A DNA stretch of 64,000 bases from Anaerospora hongkongensis (GTDB taxonomy: Bacteria; Bacillota; Negativicutes; Sporomusales; DSM-15969), in assembly GCF_004339805.1 (NCBI RefSeq), contig NZ_SLUI01000009.1:124001-188000 (forward strand), written 5' to 3'. Under the pieces are notes generated by a model. It was not told where the DNA came from. It was given only the letters and a program-made list of their open reading frames with translations, and did no database searches. Within the stretch, counting starts at the first letter, position 1; each line of letters opens with the position of its first letter. Positions 1 to 8,666 of this stretch are shown one piece after another. The position numbers were made by a program, and so were the translations under genes.

Positions 1-1
1 G

Positions 2-469
2 GCCTTAGCTAATTTCGCCTGTATAGCTAAGCAAGTTACCGGCAAGGATGTAGCTGACTGCTCCGGTGCGGGTGCTGCCGGTGGACTGGGTGCCGGTCTG
101 TTGTTCTTCACCAATGCCAGGCTGCGTCCTGGAGTGGAAATTGTGTTGGAAGCAACCGGCTTTACTGAACTTGCTGAGAAAGCGAATCTGATTATTACTG
201 GTGAAGGACGAACGGATTTTCAAACTGCCTTTGGCAAAGCTCCGGTGGGGGTAGCGAAGACTGCTAAACAGTACGGTGTGCCTGTTGTTTGCTTATCAGG
301 TGGTCTGGGGGAAGGGGCAGATGCGGTACTCAATCAGGGAATTGATGCAGTTATGTCTGTTATCCCTCAGCCGATGGTACTGGAAGAGTGTGTTAAGCAG
401 GGAGCGGAGTTGATTGAGTCTGCTGCCATTCGTCTGTGCCGTCTGCTTCAGGTGGGTAGGCGAATTTAA
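2..469 (+). CDS. Glycerate 2-kinase, C-terminal part (5' end outside window)
   Basis: Only the last 155 codons are present; the reading frame is open to the window edge. The visible part carries the glycine-rich GAGAAGGLGAGL stretch and the block ITGEGRTDFQTAFGKAPVGVA (seen as ITGEGRTD then GKAPVGVA), both typical of the GlxK/GarK family of glycerate kinases, which phosphorylate D-glycerate with ATP. Family members are about 370-380 residues, so more than half is missing. The gene ends about 35 nt before a BirA operator, so it is not part of the biotin operon. A D-2-hydroxyacid dehydrogenase at 58543-59526 could supply glycerate, but the two are far apart and the link is only a guess. Confidence 0.88.
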   Translation, partial: ALANFACIAKQVTGKDVADCSGAGAAGGLGAGLLFFTNARLRPGVEIVLEATGFTELAEKANLIITGEGRTDFQTAFGKAPVGVAKTAKQYGVPVVCLSGGLGEGADAVLNQGIDAVMSVIPQPMVLEECVKQGAELIESAAIRLCRLLQVGRRI

Positions 470-504
470 TATTTACAACAGCTAAATTATGGGTTATAGT
501 GAGA

Positions 505-536
505 TTGTTAACTTTTATTAAAATGAAAGTTAACAA
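505..536. promoter_or_regulatory. BirA operator, strong match
   Basis: TTGTTAAC (505-512) and GTTAACAA (529-536) form a perfect inverted repeat with 16 nt between them; the symmetry extends outward to about 15 bp per arm with one mismatch. This matches the Firmicute BirA (biotin repressor/ligase) site of two TTGTTAAC-like halves about 14-16 nt apart. It lies just upstream of the biotin genes, so biotinyl-AMP-bound BirA is expected to repress here. Confidence 0.85.
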
Positions 537-578
537 TCTTTCTTTTATATTTAGTAAGGTTAGTTAGCTATAAGGTGA

Positions 579-610
579 TGGTTAACTTGATTTTAAAGTG
601 TGGTTAACGA
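579..610. promoter_or_regulatory. Second, degenerate BirA-like site
   Basis: TGGTTAAC (579-586) and GTTAACGA (603-610) have the same 16-nt separation between GTTAAC cores as the upstream operator, with each outer half changed at one position. Its centre is 74 bp downstream of the first site's centre. It overlaps the region just before the first start codon of the operon. It may be a low-affinity second operator, or the two GTTAAC words could be chance. Confidence 0.5.
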
Positions 611-631
611 AATGTGGAGGATGTGTCAGGA

Positions 632-1150
632 GTGTGGAATAACAAATGTGGGGAAACGATCAATATTCGTAATTTGACGGAAATAGCACTGTTGATCGCG
701 CTTATTACAATTACTGGTACAGTAAAGCTGCCGGGTCTGGTACCGGGAACTGAGTTTCAACTGTCAGCCCCGCTGGCAGTGGCTATTTGTGCTATTTTCG
801 GCTTTAAGCGTTACATTACTGCCGGAGTTTTAGCCAGTGTTATCAGCTTAACCCTGGGAACCAGCAATCTGTTGAATGTATTTATTGCTATGGTTTTCCG
901 GCTCACCGTAGGTGGCTTGCTAACTGCTTTTGGTACCTCCTGGCCGGTAGTTTCACTTGCCGGGCCGGTAGGATCAGCAGTCGCCCGTCTGGCGCTTGGC
1001 GGGTTATTAGGGAAAGCGGTAATCCCGCTGGTGATTGCCGCTATTCCAGGTATGATTTATACGGCAATAGCCGCCTGGCCGCTTACGTTACTGCTGGGCA
1101 GGGTAAAAAGGCAGACAGAAAAGGTGATGAATCATGCTATACAGCGTTAG
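632..1150 (+). CDS. Small multi-pass membrane protein heading the biotin operon (ECF S-component-like)
   Basis: The product is about 172 residues, with roughly five to six hydrophobic helices and a short basic C-terminus. I do not recognise a named family with certainty. The start of the hydrophobic region (LTEIALLIALI, then KLPGLVPGTEFQLSAPLAVA) and the overall size resemble substrate-binding S components of ECF vitamin transporters such as BioY. GGAGG at 616-620 favours the GTG at 632; the frame is also open from a GTG at 614. It is the first gene after two BirA-like sites and overlaps bioW by 17 nt, so it is translationally coupled to pimelate activation. By context it may import biotin or a precursor such as pimelate. 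No EcfA or EcfT gene is in the window. Confidence 0.7.
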   Translation: MWNNKCGETINIRNLTEIALLIALITITGTVKLPGLVPGTEFQLSAPLAVAICAIFGFKRYITAGVLASVISLTLGTSNLLNVFIAMVFRLTVGGLLTAFGTSWPVVSLAGPVGSAVARLALGGLLGKAVIPLVIAAIPGMIYTAIAAWPLTLLLGRVKRQTEKVMNHAIQR

Positions 1151-1883
1151 AATGCGTTCAGCCAAAGGTGGGGCTCATGAGATGGGAGGACGCCATATTT
1201 CCGGGGCTGAACGCCTGGTAGAAAAAGAAAGGATTCAGCAAATTGCCGGGGAAATGGTTGCCCGTGCGTTGGGGCATTCCAGAGGATGTGCTGATTTTAT
1301 TACCGTAACCATTGATGCAGTCAACCCTGAACAAGTGTGCCGTGTACCACTGCTTCCAGTAACAACAGTTGATGTTCCGGATGCTGAAGCAGGGCGAAGG
1401 GCCGCCATGACTATTTTGCTGCAAAGTGGTGTCAGCGAGCGGGCTGTGTGTTCGGCAATGGCGTTATTACTGTCACTGCCGGACAGTATGCACGGCGCAA
1501 TGCTGGTATGCCGTAATACGGGCAAGAGACTGGATGAAGCCGGGCAGGCGGGTATCAGAGTATCTCGGATGGATATTGCCGATGACCAGCATTACCGGCA
1601 GGGCTTGCTAGCCCAGGGGTTGACAAACATACATGTCCGGGAGGCATTGGTATTGGCCTCCAAGGTTGCTGCTGCGCCTGGTATTGTGGCAGAGGTATGC
1701 TGGTCTGATGATCCTGAGTATACGGCTGGCTATGTGGCTTCTGCCGCAGGGTATTGCCGGATCACCCAGCTGAAGGAGTATGGCAGCCCGGTTGGCGGCA
1801 GGGTGTTTTTTCTGCGGCCCGGTACTGACCTGGCAGCACTGATTGACTATCTGGGCCAACAGCCGGTACTTGTAACAAACTAA
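1134..1883 (+). CDS. bioW: 6-carboxyhexanoate-CoA ligase (pimeloyl-CoA synthetase)
   Basis: It activates pimelate with ATP and CoA to pimeloyl-CoA, the entry step of the BioW route to biotin in the cytosol. The 249-aa product is colinear with Bacillus BioW: YSVRMR and GGRHISGAERLV at the N-terminus, the LGHSRGCADF segment, RVSRMDI in the middle, and EALVLASKVAAAPGIVAEV followed by CWSDDPEYTAGYVAS near the C-terminus. AAGGTG at 1121-1126 precedes the ATG, which lies inside the upstream membrane-protein gene. bioF follows 24 nt downstream. Having BioW suggests the cell obtains free pimelate rather than making the pimeloyl chain by the BioC-BioH route. Confidence 0.95.
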   Translation: MLYSVRMRSAKGGAHEMGGRHISGAERLVEKERIQQIAGEMVARALGHSRGCADFITVTIDAVNPEQVCRVPLLPVTTVDVPDAEAGRRAAMTILLQSGVSERAVCSAMALLLSLPDSMHGAMLVCRNTGKRLDEAGQAGIRVSRMDIADDQHYRQGLLAQGLTNIHVREALVLASKVAAAPGIVAEVCWSDDPEYTAGYVASAAGYCRITQLKEYGSPVGGRVFFLRPGTDLAALIDYLGQQPVLVTN

Positions 1884-1907
1884 GTAATTGATGAGGCAGG
1901 GGAGGCA

Positions 1908-3074
1908 ATGGATATTTTACAGCATGCATTGGAGCAGACAGAACGAGAAAACTTACTCCGCAGGTTAGTTGACTATATACCTCGCGATGCTGTTCATGCC
2001 GATAGTGAAGGCAGGCAATACCTGATGATGGCTGCTAATAACTACTTGGGGCTTACGCATCACCCCAGAGTCCGGCAGGCCGCAGCCTCTGCCAGCCTGA
2101 CTTATGGAACGGGCTCAGGCGGATCACGGCTGACAACAGGCAATCACTTGCTTTACCGCCAGTTGGAGACTACGCTGGCGGCATTCAAGAGAACAGAAGC
2201 CGCCTTACTGTTTAATACCGGTTATATGGCCAATGTTGGGATTATTAGTTCGCTGGTAGGGAAGGGAGATGTTATCTTTAGCGATGAGCTGAACCATGCC
2301 AGTATCATTGATGGCTGCCGGCTTTCCCGAGGGAGAACGGTGGTCTACGGCCACAACAACATGAACCAATTGGCAGAGTTGCTGACCAACACAGCCTGCA
2401 GCGGACGGCGGCTTATTGTTACGGATGGAGTTTTTAGCATGGATGGAGATATAGCCCGTTTGGATGATATTGTCCGATTGGCTCATAAGGCTGACGCACT
2501 GGTCATGGTTGATGATGCTCATGCCACCGGAGTAATTGGTCCTGGCGGCCGGGGAACGGCTGCCAGCTTTGGGCTTGAAGGCCAGGTCCATATTTCTATG
2601 GGTACTCTTAGTAAATCGCTTGGCTCTGAAGGCGGTTATGCTGCTGGTTCTCAAGTATTAATTGACTACTTAATTAATAAAGCGCGCAGTTTTATTTTTT
2701 CTACCGCACTAGCTCCGGCTACGATCGCGGCTGGCCTCGCAGCGCTGAATATATTGTCGGAGCAGCCGGAGCTAGTAGATCAACTGATGGCCAACGCAGC
2801 GTTCCTGCGCAAGGAATTAAACCAAGCCGGATTTGATACTTGTGGCAGTACTACTGCAATCCTGCCTGTGATGGTAGGCGATGCAGCCTTAGCGGTAGAA
2901 TTTGCCTATCTGCTGAGAAAAGAAGGGATTATCGTTTCCGCTATCCGTCCGCCAACCGTACCGGCTGGAGCCAGCCGTCTGCGCGTAACGGTTTCGGCTG
3001 CTCATAGCCAGGCAGAACTAACAAAAGTAAGTCAGGCAATTTGCACGATAGGACGCCAGCTGGGCGTAATTTAG
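1908..3074 (+). CDS. bioF: 8-amino-7-oxononanoate synthase
   Basis: A PLP enzyme that condenses pimeloyl-CoA with L-alanine, releasing CO2 and CoA, to give 8-amino-7-oxononanoate. The 388-aa length is normal. Visible family motifs are SDELNHASIIDGCRLS, VDDAHATGVIGPGGRGT (the Asp/His that contact the PLP ring) and GTLSKSLGSEGGY with the Schiff-base lysine at K236. GGGGAGG sits just before the ATG. It shares its fold with glycine C-acetyltransferase (Kbl), but its place between bioW and bioD settles the assignment. Confidence 0.95.
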   Translation: MDILQHALEQTERENLLRRLVDYIPRDAVHADSEGRQYLMMAANNYLGLTHHPRVRQAAASASLTYGTGSGGSRLTTGNHLLYRQLETTLAAFKRTEAALLFNTGYMANVGIISSLVGKGDVIFSDELNHASIIDGCRLSRGRTVVYGHNNMNQLAELLTNTACSGRRLIVTDGVFSMDGDIARLDDIVRLAHKADALVMVDDAHATGVIGPGGRGTAASFGLEGQVHISMGTLSKSLGSEGGYAAGSQVLIDYLINKARSFIFSTALAPATIAAGLAALNILSEQPELVDQLMANAAFLRKELNQAGFDTCGSTTAILPVMVGDAALAVEFAYLLRKEGIIVSAIRPPTVPAGASRLRVTVSAAHSQAELTKVSQAICTIGRQLGVI

Positions 3075-5155
<2,081 letters not shown>

Positions 5156-5217
5156 ATCATTTTTTCCCCTTTTATGCATATCATGTAATGGAAAGAAAAA
5201 AGGGGGAAATAGCTGTG

Positions 5218-5796
5218 ATGCGTGTTATCCGGCAGGAATGGAAGTATTTCCTCAGCCTGCTACTGATTCTCCTCGTTCTCTCGGTCGCTTACTATGAATA
5301 TAGACAATACGCTCAGAATAAACAGAGCATAAGTGAAAAACAGCCGACGGTTATTGTGAATACCAACGGTGAGAAAGGCAAGGCCAGTGATCCTCAGATA
5401 GTCTACATTCAGGGACAAAGCAGTGTGACAAAAGAAGTGGTTTATGTCCCGAAGGAGACCGATGAGAAAACGGGTATTACCGAAAAGACGGATGTACAGT
5501 TTGAAAAAAAGCAAGGAAAAATTTATGTTAAAGTAAACGGCAAAGAATTTGAAGTTCCGGCCAATGTTAAAGAAGACACCAAATTTGAAAATGGCAAATT
5601 AGTTGTTACCGAACAAACGGAAATGCACCTTAATCTCACTACGCCTAAGCCTGCGGTTAATTTGGGCGTAGGGTGGGGGATCAATGGGCCCGCCGCCCAG
5701 GTCAATGGTCCCTTATATAAAAACGTATCCTGGTGGATGTATGGAGATTCGAAGTCAGTTGCCGGTGGTGTGCAGTTTCCAATCATGAATAAATAA
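5218..5796 (+). CDS. Unknown protein with an N-terminal membrane anchor
   Basis: Not recognised. The start is taken as the ATG at 5218 (GTG at 5215 is equally possible) because AGGGGG lies at 5201-5206. The 192-residue product has a basic N-terminus, one hydrophobic helix (about residues 12-28: FLSLLLILLVLSVAYY), then a hydrophilic region rich in Lys, Glu, Thr and Val with alternating beta-strand-like pattern. Near the C-terminus is a Gly/Trp segment (LGVGWGINGPAAQVNG). This suggests a membrane-tethered beta-rich domain outside the cytoplasm. It follows bioA by 62 nt, but nothing else ties it to biotin. A strong terminator closes it. Confidence 0.72.
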   Translation: MRVIRQEWKYFLSLLLILLVLSVAYYEYRQYAQNKQSISEKQPTVIVNTNGEKGKASDPQIVYIQGQSSVTKEVVYVPKETDEKTGITEKTDVQFEKKQGKIYVKVNGKEFEVPANVKEDTKFENGKLVVTEQTEMHLNLTTPKPAVNLGVGWGINGPAAQVNGPLYKNVSWWMYGDSKSVAGGVQFPIMNK

Positions 5797-5802
5797 TGCC
5801 AA

Positions 5803-5829
5803 AAGCAGCCTGTTAAAAACAGGCTGCTT
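5803..5829. terminator. Bidirectional intrinsic terminator
   Basis: Inverted repeat AAGCAGCCTGTT (5803-5814) and AACAGGCTGCTT (5818-5829) with a 3-nt loop, flanked by A and T tracts. It sits between convergent genes and can serve both. Confidence 0.85.
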
Positions 5830-5844
5830 TCATTTGCAGCGTGG

Positions 5845-7029
5845 TTACAAGGGAAAGTGGACAGATACTTTTGTTCCAAAACGTGAGGATTTTACGTCAA
5901 TTGTTAAATTATGACGGGCTGCTATACTGTAGCAGACCGCCATTCCCAGGCCAATACCGTCGGGCTTAGTGGTAAAGAAGGGCGTTCCCAGCTTTTCCAC
6001 TACTTCAGCTGACATGCCGCAGCCGGTGTCGCTGACAGACAATATCCCTTTGTTGCCTTCCACAGAGGTAGTAACGGTTACACAGTGTCCGGCAGGTGAA
6101 GCTTCCAGCGCGTTATTACACAGGCAGACCAGCAATTTGGCAATTTCCTGCTCATCAAGCAGCAGATCCGGAAATTCTCCTAACCGGAGCGAGAGGGTTT
6201 GATCGGCTAGAGTTGCTTCCAATTCCAGCGTGTGTGACAAGCTGGAAATAAGAGTATTCAAATTCTGCCATTTCCGGTTAATTGATTTATTACGGGCTAA
6301 AAACAAGAACTGACTGATGATGGCATTACTGTGGTCAAGCTCAGTAATCATCAACTGGAAAGCATCCTGCAGTTTATCCGGCGCTTTAATGGACATTCGC
6401 TGCAGATAGCCTCGTACGGTAGTTAATGGATTACGTATTTCATGACCAATATTAATCGCCATTTCACCTGCTATATTCAACCGTTCTAATATGGCGGCTT
6501 TCTTTTGTAATTGTTTTTGCGGCGTAATATCTTTGCCCACCGCATAAATTAACTGCTTCTGTTTGGCGGCTGTAGCTGTCCACGACAAATACCGGTAACT
6601 ACCATCCTTGGCTAAAAAACGATTTTCAAAATATATGTGCCGTGTTTGCTGTTTGACCTGCTCAAAATGAACACGGGTCATAGCAATATCTTCCGGATGG
6701 ATTAAATTTTTGAGAGGAATATGCTTTAACTCATCTGTATGGTAACCCATGTGGCAGCAGAAGGCGGAATTAATCCGGACCAATTCTTTATTAAAAGTAA
6801 TAACCATAAGAGCATCGGGAATCAGTTCGAAAAATTGCTGAAGTTCCTGTTCTCTTTGCCGGCATTCTTTTATTTCTAAATGCAGCGCGTTGTTTTCATC
6901 AAGCAGTTCATTAAGAGCCGTCTGCTGGAGCGTCTCGCCTGCCTGGGATTTTGTTCTATAATGGAGCAAAGGAGTTTCCTGATTTGCCACATTATGAGGC
7001 CGCACTCCCAGGTATATATCATTTTTCAC
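5845..7029 (-). CDS. PAS-domain sensor histidine kinase
   Basis: A 394-aa soluble two-component kinase. A coiled region (about 45-70) precedes a PAS domain (about 70-175, with AKDGSYRYLSW typical of the PAS/PAC core). A HisKA dimerisation domain follows with phosphoacceptor H196 in GHEIRNPLTTVRGYLQ, then a HATPase domain with NNALEASPAG (N box), SVSDTGCGMS (G1) and GIGLGMAVC (G2). No membrane helix is visible, so the signal is cytoplasmic. The H-box closely resembles that of Bacillus KinA-type sporulation kinases, but no response regulator is adjacent, so the partner is unknown. The GTG at 7029 is preferred over an upstream ATG at 7113 because AGGAG lies 6 nt before it. Confidence 0.88.
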   Translation of the reverse strand: MKNDIYLGVRPHNVANQETPLLHYRTKSQAGETLQQTALNELLDENNALHLEIKECRQREQELQQFFELIPDALMVITFNKELVRINSAFCCHMGYHTDELKHIPLKNLIHPEDIAMTRVHFEQVKQQTRHIYFENRFLAKDGSYRYLSWTATAAKQKQLIYAVGKDITPQKQLQKKAAILERLNIAGEMAINIGHEIRNPLTTVRGYLQRMSIKAPDKLQDAFQLMITELDHSNAIISQFLFLARNKSINRKWQNLNTLISSLSHTLELEATLADQTLSLRLGEFPDLLLDEQEIAKLLVCLCNNALEASPAGHCVTVTTSVEGNKGILSVSDTGCGMSAEVVEKLGTPFFTTKPDGIGLGMAVCYSIAARHNLTIDVKSSRFGTKVSVHFPL

Positions 7030-7184
7030 AGCGGGCTCCTTTCTATGCTGAAACAAAGTTGTATTTCGCAAATTTTTTACTTTATTCGCTATGATTAGGA
7101 AATTACCTTCCATATTCTTCTATAAATTCCAAAATATTTCCATAATTTTTTTTAAGGGGAATAATGTCTGGCAAGCCCTGTTTT

Positions 7185-7213
7185 TTGCAATTTTGGTGAA
7201 TCTATCCTATAAT
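7185..7213 (+). promoter_or_regulatory. SigA-type promoter of rapZ
   Basis: TTGCAA (7185-7190), a 17-nt spacer and a consensus TATAAT (7208-7213), about 60 nt before the rapZ ATG. No gene with a convincing ribosome site lies between. Confidence 0.8.
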
Positions 7214-7272
7214 AATATTGGTATGCTTATCGGCAAGATGCGCCGAAGCGTAATTTCAGAGGTGAAACAGAC

Positions 7273-8163
7273 ATGGAAAACTTTCGATTAGTTATCATTA
7301 CCGGTATGTCAGGAGCCGGAAAAACACAGGTTGTACGGGCGATGGAGGATATGGGCTATTTTTGTGTGGACAACTTACCGCCCATGCTGATTCCAAAGTT
7401 TGCTGAACTGTGTGCCCAGTCAGGCGGACGGGTTAGCCGTATTGCGCTGGTCGTAGACATCCGGGGCGGTGAATTTTTTGATACGCTGATTCAAGCATTG
7501 GAAGAGTTGGAGAAGCAAGGGTATTTATATGAAATTCTTTTTCTGGAAGCATCGGATGAAACGCTGATCCGCCGCTATAAAGAAACACGCCGTCGTCATC
7601 CCATGTCGCCTCATGGCCGTTTAAGCGAAGGGATCAATCGCGAAAGAGACCGTTTGGAGCATATTCGCGGCCGTGCTACCCGGATTATTGATACATCCGA
7701 TTTGTCTACGCCACAGCTGCGAGATAAAATTGCTACGTTTTTTGCCGGTGAATTGGAACAGGAGCGAATGACCGTTACGGTGGTTTCCTTTGGGTTCAAA
7801 TATGGAATTCCTCTGGATGCCGATATGGTGTTTGATGTACGCTTCCTGCCTAATCCCTTTTATGTCGAATCGTTACGCAAAAAGAGCGGTCAGGTTCAGG
7901 AAGTCGGCGACTATATTTGGAAGTGGCCGGTAACGCAGCAATTTATGGAAAAGTTAGGTGGGCTTATCGATTTCTTAGTGCCCAATTATGTAAAAGAAGG
8001 CAAGAGTCAGCTGATCATAGCAATTGGCTGTACGGGCGGCTTGCATCGCTCGGTTTTTGTTGCCAGCCGGATTTATGAAGGGCTGCGCAATAAAGGCTAC
8101 AAAGTGAATGTGGAGCATCGGGATATTAAGCACAACATCCTGGAGGGCGAGGCCGGCTGTTGA
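7273..8163 (+). CDS. rapZ: RapZ/YvcJ nucleotide-binding protein
   Basis: A P-loop protein of the RapZ (YvcJ) family; in E. coli it is an RNase adaptor controlling GlmZ decay, and in Bacillus it binds ATP/GTP and affects competence. The 296-aa product has a Walker A GMSGAGKT (11-18), the GGRVSRIALVVDIRGGEF segment, the arginine-rich RRYKETRRRHPM and, near the C-terminus, VRFLPNPFYV and IAIGCTGGLHRSVFVA, all family signatures. GAGGTG lies 7 nt before the ATG. It starts the conserved rapZ-yvcK-whiA cluster. Its final codons lie inside the outer stem of a palindromic element. Its role in this organism cannot be told from sequence. Confidence 0.95.
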   Translation: MENFRLVIITGMSGAGKTQVVRAMEDMGYFCVDNLPPMLIPKFAELCAQSGGRVSRIALVVDIRGGEFFDTLIQALEELEKQGYLYEILFLEASDETLIRRYKETRRRHPMSPHGRLSEGINRERDRLEHIRGRATRIIDTSDLSTPQLRDKIATFFAGELEQERMTVTVVSFGFKYGIPLDADMVFDVRFLPNPFYVESLRKKSGQVQEVGDYIWKWPVTQQFMEKLGGLIDFLVPNYVKEGKSQLIIAIGCTGGLHRSVFVASRIYEGLRNKGYKVNVEHRDIKHNILEGEAGC

Positions 8164-8276
8164 AAAGCGGCGTCTGGCGTTGTTGCCGCAAGTACCGGCA
8201 TCCTCACCGTACTTTCCAGTACGCCTCCGGTGCCGGTACTCACGGCGCCTAGCCATACTTGCTTTTGAACAGCCGG
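8153..8276. repeat. Nested palindromic element, copy 1
   Basis: From outside in: CCGGCTGTT (8153-8161) pairs with AACAGCCGG (8268-8276), and AAAAGC (8163-8168) with GCTTTT (8261-8266). An inner arm AGTACCGGCA (8191-8200) pairs perfectly with TGCCGGTACT (8231-8240). These enclose a 30-nt core (8201-8230) that begins TCCTCACC, contains the mini-hairpin GTACT/AGTAC and ends GCCTCCGG. The core and the following CGGCGCCTAGC recur at 14376-14404 and 14419-14429. The left outer arm includes the last codons and stop of rapZ. Confidence 0.8.
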
Positions 8277-8288
8277 TGCTTGGCGGCA

Positions 8289-8592
8289 GGGAACGGCGAG
8301 GGCATTGCATCGCAGGCTCGCAATGGAGGGACGGCGAAGGCATTGCATCGCAGGCTCGCAATGAAGGAACGGCGAGGGCATTGCATCGCAGGCTCGCAAT
8401 GGGGAACGGCGAGGGCATTGCATCGCAGGCTCGCAATGAAGGAACGGCGAAGGCATTGCATCGCAGGCTCGCAATGAAGGAACGGCGAAGGCATTGCATC
8501 GCAGGCTCGCAATAGGGGAACGGCGAGGGCATTGCATCGCAGGCTCGCAATGGGGAACGGGCGAAGGCATTGCATCGCAGGCTCGCAATGGG
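8289..8592. repeat. Tandem array of eight ~38-bp repeats
   Basis: Eight units begin (at GGCATTGC) at 8301, 8339, 8377, 8414, 8452, 8490, 8529 and 8567, so the period is 37-39 bp. Each has a near-invariant 24-bp part (GGCATTGCATCG followed by CAGGCTCGCAAT) in which CATTGC and GCAATG can pair, and a linker of 13-15 bp usually reading GGAACGGCGA. The linkers are near-identical rather than unique. The array fills most of the 503-bp gap between rapZ and yvcK. Long open frames cross it on both strands only because the repeat lacks stops. Confidence 0.92.
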
Positions 8593-8666
8593 AATAATAT
8601 GTGGAATGTTCGCAATGAAGTGAAAAGTTTTGAAAATAAACCCTCTACCATAGGAGAGGTGGCATA

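Noticed and set aside
7091-7291. 66-codon frame before rapZ
   Set aside because: It contains the rapZ promoter and ribosome site and has no ribosome site of its own.
8289-8592. CRISPR array
   Set aside because: The sequence between the conserved parts is itself nearly identical in every unit, only 13-15 bp long, and no cas genes are present.
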